Assembly: GCF_019397265.1 (NCBI RefSeq)
Contig: NZ_CP068985.1
Location: 4,382,501 to 4,446,500, forward strand
Origin: Nonomuraea coxensis DSM 45129
GTDB lineage: Bacteria; Actinomycetota; Actinomycetes; Streptosporangiales; Streptosporangiaceae
DNA: 64,000 bases
Reading direction: 5' to 3'
Shown here: piece after piece, positions 9,033 to 15,741 of the stretch
Numbering within the stretch: the first letter of the stretch is position 1
Layout of the letters: every line of letters starts with the position of its first letter
Program-made: the position numbers and the translations under genes
The notes under the pieces: generated by a model
What the model was told of the DNA's origin: nothing
Database searches by the model: none
What the model saw: only the letters and a program-made list of their open reading frames with translations

Positions 9033-10130
9033 ATGAGGCCACGACTCAAGAACACGGCCTGGGAGCGGGTCGGGGACGAGCTGCGGCTGGTGAACGACCC
9101 ACGCGACCAGTTGATGATCGCCGACCCTGACGGGCTGGTGGAGAAGCTGCTCCAGCTGCTGAGCGAGGGCGGCAGGACCGTCGCCGGGCTCGCCGGCGAG
9201 CTGGGGCTCGACGAGGCCGACGTGCGGGCCGCCGTCGAGGCGTTCGACGCCCAGCGGCTGCTGGAGGACGGCGACCGCCTCGGCAGGCTGGAGCCGGACG
9301 CCGCCGAGCGGTACTTCAGCAACCTCGCCTTCTTCGAGTCGTTCGGCACGCTGGAGCACAGCCGCGAGGACCTGCAGGAACGCCTGCGGCACGCGCACGT
9401 GCTCGTGCTCGGCACCGGCGGGCTCAACTCCAACACGATCCCGCACCTGGCCGGGCTCGGCGTGGGCACGATGACCGTGCTCGACCGGGACGCCGTCGAG
9501 CCGCGCAACTTCGCCCGCCAGTACCTGTACCGCTGGGCCGACATCGGCGCGCGCAAGGCCGAGCGGGCCGCGGAGTGGATCAGGGCGTTCGACCCGGGCA
9601 TCCAGGTCGAGGCGATCGACGCCGACCTCGAGGGGCCCGAGCAGCTCGCGCAGCTGGTCCGCCGCATCGGCCCGGACGTCGTCGCCTCGGGTGTCGACCG
9701 GCCGAACCGGATCGACCTCTGGGTGAACGAGGCGTGCGTACGCGCCGGCGTCCCCTTCGTCCGCGGCGGCATGGCCGTCACCACGGGGACGGTGTGGTCG
9801 GTGCACCCGGGGGTCAGCGCCTGCCGCGCCTGCGTCCCCGCCGACCCGGCGAACCCGGCCGACTTCCCCGACCCCGACGACCCGGAGATCGCGGGTGCGA
9901 TCGCGGCGAACCGGCTGTTCGCCCGCCTGCCGCGGCCCAACCGCGGCATCGGTCCCGTGGCCGGGCTGCTCGGCGCGTTCGGCGCGTTCGAGGTGCTCCG
10001 CTACCTGACCGGTTTCGAGCCGCCGGCGTACGCCGGCCGGCCGCTCACCGTCGACTTCGCGCGCGGTTGCGCGACGAGCCAGACCGAGTGGCCACGCGAC
10101 CCCGACTGTGCCGTCTGCGGAGGGAGGTGA
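9033..10130 (+). CDS. ThiF/MoeB/E1-like adenylyltransferase with N-terminal leader-binding-like domain
   Basis: The 365-residue protein combines an N-terminal winged-helix-like segment (residues 1-90) with a ThiF-type adenylation domain. The start MRPRLKNTAWERV resembles the leader-binding ThiF-like proteins of peptide-modification clusters. The domain shows glycine-rich GTGGLNSN at 127-134, the acidic LDRDAVEPRNFARQ that contacts ATP, and two CxxC pairs (CRAC at 264-267, CAVC at 359-362) that should bind structural zinc. E1-like enzymes activate a carboxylate as an acyl-adenylate. The ATG at 9033 is chosen over an in-frame GTG at 8997 because the family-like sequence begins there. It overlaps the ribosome site of the peptide gene that follows. 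No YcaO partner is present in the window. Confidence 0.88.
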   Translation: MRPRLKNTAWERVGDELRLVNDPRDQLMIADPDGLVEKLLQLLSEGGRTVAGLAGELGLDEADVRAAVEAFDAQRLLEDGDRLGRLEPDAAERYFSNLAFFESFGTLEHSREDLQERLRHAHVLVLGTGGLNSNTIPHLAGLGVGTMTVLDRDAVEPRNFARQYLYRWADIGARKAERAAEWIRAFDPGIQVEAIDADLEGPEQLAQLVRRIGPDVVASGVDRPNRIDLWVNEACVRAGVPFVRGGMAVTTGTVWSVHPGVSACRACVPADPANPADFPDPDDPEIAGAIAANRLFARLPRPNRGIGPVAGLLGAFGAFEVLRYLTGFEPPAYAGRPLTVDFARGCATSQTEWPRDPDCAVCGGR

Positions 10131-10135
10131 TCCTT

Positions 10136-10201
10136 GTGAAGCTCGAGATCAAGCGCATCGAGAACACCCGGCTGACCCAGCTGGTCCACCCGGACTCCTG
10201 A
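10136..10201 (+). CDS. 21-residue peptide, putative substrate of the ThiF-like enzyme
   Basis: The short frame starts at GTG 10136. It begins VKLEIKRIEN, continues TRLT, and ends QLVHPDS before TGA at 10199-10201. Its ribosome site GGAGGTGATC is a ten-base match to the 16S anti-Shine-Dalgarno, lies 8 bases from the GTG, and contains the ThiF stop codon. That predicts strong, coupled translation. The product has no cysteine and carries three Glu/Asp, two Thr and a C-terminal Ser. A perfect 15-bp hairpin follows 10 bases after the stop. Position between a ThiF-like enzyme and a membrane protease suggests a precursor peptide. No homologue is recognised, and function is inferred from context only. 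Confidence 0.65.
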   Translation: MKLEIKRIENTRLTQLVHPDS

Positions 10202-10211
10202 TCCGGGCGAG

Positions 10212-10244
10212 GGGCCGCGCTCCGGCGACGCCGGAGCGCGGCCC
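10212..10244 (+). terminator. perfect 15-bp stem-loop after the peptide gene
   Basis: The arms GGGCCGCGCTCCGGC and its exact complement are separated by the three bases GAC. No T-run follows, as is usual for high-GC bacteria. It sits between the peptide and protease genes, 36 bp before the protease start. It could stabilise an upstream transcript or partly terminate it, so that peptide mRNA exceeds protease mRNA. Confidence 0.7.
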
Positions 10245-10280
10245 TCCCACGTCGGTGCCGTCCTCGGTTGGAGACAGACA

Positions 10281-11477
10281 ATGGCCACCTCTACGGATGA
10301 GGAACTGCGTGCCCGAGCGGCCCGCCTGACCGTCGCCCACGACGGCGAGGCGTGGATCCTCGGCCGGCCCGAGCTGGGCGTCTTCGTCGCGGTGCCGGAG
10401 CCGGGCGCCGTCTTCGTCACCACGCTCCAGGAGACCGGCTCGCTCGACCAGGCCACGGCGCGGGCCGGTGACGTCGCCGGGGAGCCGGTGGACGGAGCGG
10501 ACTTCCTCGACGGGCTCACCGCCGCCGGGCTCCTCGACCCGCCGGGGGAGCAGCCCGACCCGCGCGGCCGGGTCAAGTGGATCGAGGGAGTGAGCCCGGG
10601 GGCCGCGGCCCGGCTGTTCGGGCCCGTCGCCTGGTCCTGCTACGGGGCCGCCGCGGTGCTCTCCGCCGGGCTCCTGCTGTTTCGGCCCGAGCTGCGCCCG
10701 TCCTGGCAGGACGCCTGGTTCCTGCCCAGCCCCGGGCTCTCGGCGTTCACCTGGCTGCTGCTCGCCATGGCGTGCGGCGCCGTGCACGAGGCCTGGCACT
10801 GGCTGGCCGGCCGCGCGATCGGCGTGCCGGCCGTCTTCCGGGTGAGCCATCGCGGCCTGTACGTGGTCTACGAGACCGACCTCACCCAGATCGTGACGGT
10901 GCCGCGCCATCGCCGCCACGGCGTGTACCTCGCCGGGATGGCCGTCGACGTCGTGCTGCTGGCGGCGTCGCTGGGCGCGCGGCTGCTCGGCGTGGGCGGC
11001 GTCGCCGGCGACTTCCTCGCCGCCGTCTCGCTCCTCCTGGTCGTCAACCTGGTCTGGCAGTGGGCCGCGCTGCCGCTGCGCAGCGACGCGTACGCGCTGC
11101 TGGCCAACGCGCTGCGCTGCCACAACCTCTACCGGGCGACGTGGCTGACGGCCAAGTCCCGGCTGTTCCGGCTCAGCCCGCCCGAGGCGGACGAGCTGGC
11201 GCAGATGTCGGAGCGCGACCGGAGCGTGGCCCGCTGGTTCGTGATCCCGTACGTGGCCGGGATCGCCGTCATGGGCTGGATGTTCGCCACCGTCGTGCTG
11301 CCGCTGGTCGTCTCCCTGGGGCGATGGGGGCTGGAGCGGCTCGCGAGCGGCTCGGTCACCTCGGCCGGCTTCTGGGAAGCGCTCGCCGTGGCCGTCTACA
11401 TCGGCGTGCAGCTCTGCGTGCCGCCCGCTCTCGCCCTGCGCGAACGCCGGCTGCGCCGCTCCGGCCGGCTCCTCTGA
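10281..11477 (+). CDS. M50-like membrane zinc metalloprotease with N-terminal PqqD-like domain
   Basis: The 398-residue protein has an N-terminal soluble part (residues 5-100). Its pattern, a small domain ending VDGADFLDGLTAAGLL, resembles the PqqD/leader-recognition fold. About six membrane helices follow (near 112-134, 153-172, 215-235, 243-265, 320-348, 370-388). HEAWH at 169-173, within the second helix, is the HExxH zinc site of M50/site-2-type proteases. Asp223 in the next helix may be the third ligand. Proteins of this layout are annotated as putative peptide zinc metalloproteases in peptide-natural-product clusters, where they remove leaders or help export. GGAGAC lies before the ATG at 10281. 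It probably acts on the 21-residue peptide. Confidence 0.82.
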   Translation: MATSTDEELRARAARLTVAHDGEAWILGRPELGVFVAVPEPGAVFVTTLQETGSLDQATARAGDVAGEPVDGADFLDGLTAAGLLDPPGEQPDPRGRVKWIEGVSPGAAARLFGPVAWSCYGAAAVLSAGLLLFRPELRPSWQDAWFLPSPGLSAFTWLLLAMACGAVHEAWHWLAGRAIGVPAVFRVSHRGLYVVYETDLTQIVTVPRHRRHGVYLAGMAVDVVLLAASLGARLLGVGGVAGDFLAAVSLLLVVNLVWQWAALPLRSDAYALLANALRCHNLYRATWLTAKSRLFRLSPPEADELAQMSERDRSVARWFVIPYVAGIAVMGWMFATVVLPLVVSLGRWGLERLASGSVTSAGFWEALAVAVYIGVQLCVPPALALRERRLRRSGRLL

Positions 11478-11699
11478 GAGCCGAGCGGCGGGCGCGTGGG
11501 TAAAGAAATCGCTCGCCGATCCCCGCCTGTGCAGGGGATCGCGTTGCGGAGGGCAGACCCGCGCTTGCATCTCTCTGTGAGGTTCGCTTACCTTCGAGGA
11601 CTTAAGGCGTACGCCAGGCAGGCGCAAGCATGTCGCGTGACGTCTCCACATTGCCGAGACCGTGTCTCACCAGCATGAACCGCATGTGTCGAGGTGGGA

Positions 11700-11838
11700 C
11701 GCGGCCGCCGAGTCCGCGATCTCGCGGAGCCGGGGACCCATGTGTTTCCGGGGTGAATCGGCGTGCTCCACGCGGGCGCGCCGTAGGGCACTTCCACGCC
11801 CGAACCCGTCAGCTAACCCGGTAGGCGGCAGGGAAGCA
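11700..11838 (+). promoter_or_regulatory. c-di-AMP riboswitch (ydaO-yuaA type)
   Basis: The 5' leader of the CHAP gene contains conserved blocks of this riboswitch in the right order: CCGAGTCCGC, GAGCCGGGGACCCATG, GGGGTGAATCG and, near the 3' end, CGAACCCGTCAGCTAACCC with GTAGGCG. The AAGGAG ribosome site follows. In actinobacteria this class commonly precedes cell-wall hydrolases and turns expression off when c-di-AMP is abundant. The whole 11478-11854 interval is non-coding, and its first 200 bases hold the promoter and leader. Confidence 0.9.
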
Positions 11839-11854
11839 AGGAGCAATCCCCGTA

Positions 11855-12499
11855 ATGCCCAAGCACACCTTCGTTCGTACCCTCATGCCCGCGAACCTCT
11901 CCAGGCTCGCCGTCGGGATGAGCGTGGCCGCCGGTGCCGTTCTCGCCGCCGGCCCGGCCTTCGCCGCCGACCGTGACTCCCAGGAGCAGGCCCGGAAGCC
12001 CGCGACCCAGGCGAGCGCGCAGACGGTGCTGCGGATCGCCGAGTCGCAGCTCGGCGTGACGGAGAACGCGGCCGGTGGCGGTACGCCGTTCCACAGCTGG
12101 TACATGTCTTCGCAGCGGGCCAAGGAGACCATCGCTCGTGACGGCGGCAGCGTGCAGGCGTACGCGAACGCCCCGTGGTGCGCCATGTTCGTCTCCTGGG
12201 TCGGCGAGAAGGCCGGCGCCCGGCCCACCGTCGGCTGGGACGCCTACACCGTCACCTACGCCAAGTGGTTCCAGGACAACAAGCGCTGGGGCACGCTGGC
12301 CAAGCCCGGCGCCGTCGTCTTCTACGACTGGAACGGCGGGAGCACCTCGGGCATCGACCACGTGGGCCTGGTGAAGCAGGACAACGGCGACGGCACGATC
12401 ACCGCGATCGAGGGCAACACCGGCAACGGCAAGGTCGAGCAGCGGATCCGGCCCAAGTCGCAGGTCGTGGGCTACGGCTACCCCGACTACCGCGCCTGA
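11855..12499 (+). CDS. secreted CHAP-domain peptidoglycan amidohydrolase
   Basis: The 214-residue protein has a Sec signal peptide (positively charged start, hydrophobic core LAVGMSVAAGAVLAAG, cleavage after AFA near residue 38). A CHAP domain follows. The catalytic cysteine is in APWCAMFVSW, the histidine in GIDHVGLV, and the acid/amide partner in AIEGNT. Such enzymes cut peptide bonds in peptidoglycan outside the cell, during growth or spore germination. AAGGAG lies 11 bases before the ATG. The c-di-AMP riboswitch in its leader should tie expression to that signal. A strong hairpin follows the stop. Confidence 0.9.
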   Translation: MPKHTFVRTLMPANLSRLAVGMSVAAGAVLAAGPAFAADRDSQEQARKPATQASAQTVLRIAESQLGVTENAAGGGTPFHSWYMSSQRAKETIARDGGSVQAYANAPWCAMFVSWVGEKAGARPTVGWDAYTVTYAKWFQDNKRWGTLAKPGAVVFYDWNGGSTSGIDHVGLVKQDNGDGTITAIEGNTGNGKVEQRIRPKSQVVGYGYPDYRA

Positions 12500-12510
12500 C
12501 GGAGCTGGGA

Positions 12511-12552
12511 ACGCGCCCCCACCTCGGATGGGATCCGGGAGCGGGGGCGCGT
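12511..12552. terminator. bidirectional terminator between convergent genes
   Basis: The ten-base arms ACGCGCCCCC and GGGGGCGCGT are perfectly complementary. They lie between the stops of the CHAP gene and the convergent MFS gene. Confidence 0.7.
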
Positions 12553-12576
12553 CCGTGATCGGTGACGGGCGCCGGC

Positions 12577-14001
12577 TCACGTACGGGAGACGGTGGCCTC
12601 GTCGCCGGCCGGCGCGGCGGCGCGGGTGCGCAGGGTCGCGGCGGCGATCAGAGCGCCGGCCAGGGCGATGGCGGCGGCTCCCACGAAGGCGGCGGAGAAG
12701 CCGTCGGTGAGGGCCGGCAGGTCGCCGAGCCGGCCGGCGCCGTTGGCGGCGGCGACGGCGGTCATGGCGGCCAGGCCGAGCGCGGAGCCGACCTGGTAGC
12801 TGGTGTTGACGATGCCGGAGGCCAGGCCGCCTTCCTCGGGGCGGGCCGAGGAGATGGCGGTGCCGAGGGAGGGGATGAAGGCCAGCGACATGCCGAGGGC
12901 GGCGACGAGGCCGGCGGGCAGGACGTCGGTGGCGAAGCCGCCGTCCGGGCTGATCAGCGACAGCCAGGCCATGCCGGCGGCGAGCAGGAGCAGGCCGCTG
13001 ACGGTGGTGGCCTTGGGGCCGAAGCGCCCGATGGCGCGGGGCGCCAGGACGATCATGCCGATCATGATGAGCACGGTCATCGGGAGCAGCGCGGCGCCGC
13101 TGGGGAAGGCGCCGTAGCCGAGGACCTGCTGCAGGTAGAGGTTGAGGAAGAACCACATCGGGATCCACGCGCCGCCGAGCAGGAACTGGGTGAGGTTGGC
13201 GGCCGACAGGCCGGGGGTGCGGAAGATGGACAGGCGCATCAGCGGTTCGCGGCGGCGGGCCTGGATGGCGACGAACGCGGCGAGCAGCACCACGGCGGCG
13301 GCGAGCGTGATCCAGGTGCCGGCCGAGCCCCAGCCGATCTCGGGGGCGCGGACGACGCCGTAGACGGCGGTGCCGAGGCCGAGGGTGACGGTCAGCGTGC
13401 CGAGCACGTCGATGGAGCCGCGCCGGGCGGGGGCGGCGGGCATCAGCGGGCCGGTGGCCAGGAGCGCGACGACGGCGATGGGGATGTTGATGTAGAACAC
13501 CCACGGCCAGCTCAGGTATTCGGTGATGAGGCCGCCGAGGAAGACGCCGGCGGTGCCGCCGGCGGGGGCGGCGGCACCGTACAGGGCGAGGGCCTTGGTC
13601 AGCTCCTTGGGGGCGTGGCCGAACAGCATCATCAGCAGGGTGAGCGCGGACGGGGCGATCAGCGCGGCGCCGACGCCCTGGACGGCGCGGCCGGTCAGTT
13701 CGACCCACACCTCGGGCGCGAGGCCGGCCAGGAGTGAGCCGGCGAGCAGGATGAGCCAGCCGGCGCCGAACAGCCGGCGGGCGCCGAACAGGTCCGACAG
13801 GCGGCCGCCGAGCAGGAGGAGGCCGCCGAAGGCGACGACGTAGGCGTTGAACACCCAGGACAGGTTCTCCTGGGAGAAGCCGAGGTCCTGCTGGATGCGG
13901 GGCAGGGCCACGCCGATGATCGACGTGTCCATGATGACGATGAACTGGGCCATGGCGATGAGCGCCAGGGCGGTCCAGCGCCGGGGGGATGGTGCGGACA
14001 T
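12577..14001 (-). CDS. MFS transporter, DHA2 (14-TMS, EmrB/QacA) family
   Basis: The 474-residue protein has many hydrophobic helices and the MFS loop motif GGRLSDLFGARR. The first-helix motif FIVIMDTSIIGVALPRIQ is typical of the 14-helix drug-proton antiporters. GGAG six bases before the ATG at 14001 sets the start; a TTG at 14013 is in frame but lacks a site. It is divergent from csoR. The intergenic space holds three CsoR-like boxes, one (14023-14037) only 22 bp from this start. Copper-controlled expression is therefore likely, which is unusual for this family. Whether the substrate is a metal complex, a chelator or a drug is unknown. Confidence 0.88.
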   Translation of the reverse strand: MSAPSPRRWTALALIAMAQFIVIMDTSIIGVALPRIQQDLGFSQENLSWVFNAYVVAFGGLLLLGGRLSDLFGARRLFGAGWLILLAGSLLAGLAPEVWVELTGRAVQGVGAALIAPSALTLLMMLFGHAPKELTKALALYGAAAPAGGTAGVFLGGLITEYLSWPWVFYINIPIAVVALLATGPLMPAAPARRGSIDVLGTLTVTLGLGTAVYGVVRAPEIGWGSAGTWITLAAAVVLLAAFVAIQARRREPLMRLSIFRTPGLSAANLTQFLLGGAWIPMWFFLNLYLQQVLGYGAFPSGAALLPMTVLIMIGMIVLAPRAIGRFGPKATTVSGLLLLAAGMAWLSLISPDGGFATDVLPAGLVAALGMSLAFIPSLGTAISSARPEEGGLASGIVNTSYQVGSALGLAAMTAVAAANGAGRLGDLPALTDGFSAAFVGAAAIALAGALIAAATLRTRAAAPAGDEATVSRT

Positions 14002-14022
14002 GGGTGTCTCCAAAAGTCAGGG

Positions 14023-14037
14023 TACCCCGGTGGGGTA
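14023..14037. promoter_or_regulatory. CsoR-type box 1 (MFS side)
   Basis: TACCCCGGTGGGGTA is a perfect dyad with a 3-base centre. It matches the G-tract/TA-flanked dyads that CsoR-family repressors bind. It is close to the MFS start codon. Confidence 0.65.
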
Positions 14038-14057
14038 TGAGGAGCGATGGCTAATGA

Positions 14058-14074
14058 ATACCACTGGGGGGTAT
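14058..14074. promoter_or_regulatory. CsoR-type box 2
   Basis: ATACCACTGGGGGGTAT has the same layout as box 3 (same ATACC and GGGGGGTAT ends). It lies in the middle of the MFS/csoR interval. Confidence 0.7.
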
Positions 14075-14170
14075 CTGTCAAGTTCGGATCGGCGTCCATG
14101 CGGGCGATCACGGAGGCGGGGCCGGCGGTTCTGTGGGGCCCGCGGCGCAGGCCGCCGCGTTTGTCAGAAA

Positions 14171-14187
14171 TACCATAGGGGGGTATG
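14171..14187. promoter_or_regulatory. CsoR-type box 3 (csoR side)
   Basis: ATACCATAGGGGGGTAT lies 38 bp before the csoR start, where it would overlap or follow the csoR operon promoter. This implies autoregulation. Confidence 0.75.
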
Positions 14188-14224
14188 GTGTTGTTCCGGG
14201 CAAGCGACCGAGAGGGGAGTGGAC

Positions 14225-14506
14225 ATGGCCGGATACACCCACAGCAAGCAGGACCATGCGATGCGCCTGCGCCGTATCGAGGGGCAGGTCCGCGGCCTGC
14301 AGCGGATGGTCGAGGACGACAAGTACTGCATCGACATCCTGACGCAGGTGTCGGCGGCGACCAGCGCGCTGAAGTCGTTCTCCCTGTCGCTGCTCGAAGA
14401 GCACCTGGCCCACTGCGTCGCCGAGGCCACGCAGAAGGGCGGGCCCGAGGCGGAGGCCAAGGTCAAGGAGGCCTCCGACGCCATCGCACGGCTTGTTCGT
14501 TCCTGA
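14225..14506 (+). CDS. csoR: copper-sensing transcriptional repressor CsoR
   Basis: The 93-residue all-helical protein is of the CsoR/RcnR family. The copper site Cys-His-Cys is visible: Cys in KYCIDILTQ, then HLAHC with the His and Cys four apart. The family-typical LRRIEGQVRGLQRMV lies at the N-terminus. Copper(I) binding releases the repressor from G-rich dyads. GGGGAG precedes the ATG at 14225. It leads the operon csoR-copZ-secreted protein-copA, and three boxes lie upstream. The in-frame region before 14225 is not part of the protein. Confidence 0.93.
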   Translation: MAGYTHSKQDHAMRLRRIEGQVRGLQRMVEDDKYCIDILTQVSAATSALKSFSLSLLEEHLAHCVAEATQKGGPEAEAKVKEASDAIARLVRS

Positions 14507-14536
14507 CCGACCGGATTGATCGAAGGAGAGATCGAC

Positions 14537-14746
14537 ATGAGCACCGCCACCTACACCGTCAAGGGCATGACCTGCGGCCACTGCGTGAGCTCCGTCAAGG
14601 AGGAGGTCGGCGAAGTCGCCGGTGTCACCGAGGTCGAGGTGGACCTGGCGACCGGCCTGCTGACCGTGAACAGCGACGGCCCCGTCGACGCGGCGAAGAT
14701 CGTCGCCGCGGTCGAGGAGGCCGGTTACGAGGTGGCGAAGCCGTGA
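14537..14746 (+). CDS. copZ: copper chaperone CopZ (HMA domain)
   Basis: This is a single heavy-metal-associated domain of 69 residues. GMTCGHC near residue 10 supplies the CxxC copper(I) ligands, and the ferredoxin-like fold ends with EEAGYEV. It carries copper in the cytoplasm to CopA. AAGGAG lies before ATG 14537. The last codons overlap the GTG start of the next gene (GTGA), so translation is coupled. Confidence 0.93.
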   Translation: MSTATYTVKGMTCGHCVSSVKEEVGEVAGVTEVEVDLATGLLTVNSDGPVDAAKIVAAVEEAGYEVAKP

Positions 14747-15720
14747 ACACCGCGGTCAAGCTCGGTTCGTACGTCCTGGGCCTGGCCGTCGTCTTCGGCG
14801 GCGCCCTGGGCGTGGGCAAGGCGGTCGGCCCGGTCGAGGCGCCCCCGGCCGAGGACCACGCCGCCATGACGGCGCCCACCGCGAGCGCGAGCGCGGCCCA
14901 CGGGGAGCACGCCACGCAACCGCAGGCGAAGGACGATACCCCCGGGGGGCTCCAAGTGTCCGAGAACGGCTACGCCCTCAACCCGCTCACCGCGACGATC
15001 AAGCCCGGTGAGCCCACCGACTTCCGCTTCGCCGTCACCGGACCCGACGGCAAGGCGGTCACCGGCTACCAGGTCCAGCACGACAAGAAACTGCACCTGA
15101 TCGTCGCCTCCCGCGACCTGAAGACCTTCCAGCACGTGCATCCGGAGATGGCGCCCGACGGCGTGTGGTCGGTCAAGCTGACCCTGCCCAAGGCCGGGCC
15201 GTACCGCGCCTTCGCCGACTTCGCGCCCACCGGCGGCGAGGCCCTGACCCTGGGAGCCGACCTGGCCGTGGCCGGCGACTACCGGCCCGAGGCGCTGCCC
15301 GCGCAGAGCCGCACGGCGACGGTCGACGGCTACGAGGTCACCCTGGACGGCGACCTGACCCCCGGGCAGTCCAGCAGGCTCACCCTCAAGGTCAGCAAGG
15401 ACGGCGAGCCGGTCACCGACCTGCAGCCCTACCTCGGCGCCTACGGCCACCTGGTCGCCCTGCGCGCCAGGGACCTGGCGTACCTGCACGTCCACCCCGA
15501 CGGAGAGCCCGGCGACGGCACGACCAAGCCCGGCCCCGAGATCGTCTTCTACGCCGAGGTGCCCAGCACCGGCGACTACCGCCTGTTCCTCGACTTCCAG
15601 CACAAGGGCGAGGTCCGCACGGCCGACTTCACCCTCGGCGCGGGCGAGCGGCCCCAGGTGGCGGCCTCCGAGCCCACGCCCGAGCCGAGCAAGCACGGCG
15701 ACGACGGCCACGGCCACTGA
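14743..15720 (+). CDS. secreted or membrane-anchored His-rich copper-resistance-linked protein
   Basis: The 325-residue protein has an N-terminal hydrophobic helix (VKLGSYVLGLAVVFGGALGVG) that acts as a signal or anchor. A low-complexity linker follows, then two beta-rich Ig-like modules. Each module has a similar histidine motif: TFQHVHPEM in the first, AYLHVHPDGEPG in the second. The tail is KHGDDGHGH. The motifs suggest periplasm-side metal binding. It starts at GTG 14743, overlaps copZ by 4 bases and precedes copA by 21 bp, so it belongs to the CsoR operon. I know of similar unnamed proteins next to actinobacterial copA, but no assigned function. Confidence 0.8.
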   Translation: MNTAVKLGSYVLGLAVVFGGALGVGKAVGPVEAPPAEDHAAMTAPTASASAAHGEHATQPQAKDDTPGGLQVSENGYALNPLTATIKPGEPTDFRFAVTGPDGKAVTGYQVQHDKKLHLIVASRDLKTFQHVHPEMAPDGVWSVKLTLPKAGPYRAFADFAPTGGEALTLGADLAVAGDYRPEALPAQSRTATVDGYEVTLDGDLTPGQSSRLTLKVSKDGEPVTDLQPYLGAYGHLVALRARDLAYLHVHPDGEPGDGTTKPGPEIVFYAEVPSTGDYRLFLDFQHKGEVRTADFTLGAGERPQVAASEPTPEPSKHGDDGHGH

Positions 15721-15741
15721 CGGAGAGGAAGGAGAACGGTG

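Noticed and set aside
9033..10130. ThiF-like gene as thiamine or molybdopterin biosynthesis (ThiF/MoeB)
   Set aside because: It has an extra N-terminal leader-binding-like domain and no thiamine or molybdopterin genes nearby; a SARP regulator and peptide gene adjoin instead.
9033..11477. Azoline (TOMM) cluster
   Set aside because: No YcaO cyclodehydratase is present in the window and the peptide has no cysteine, only two Thr and one Ser.
12562..13737. Long plus-strand open frame antisense to the MFS gene
   Set aside because: It is Gly/Glu/Arg-rich low-complexity sequence, a usual by-product of high-GC codon bias; the MFS frame on the other strand has clear motifs.
14185..15720. Single frame running from csoR through to the secreted protein
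   Set aside because: The first 190 codons are out of frame with csoR and copZ; the true start is GTG 14743.
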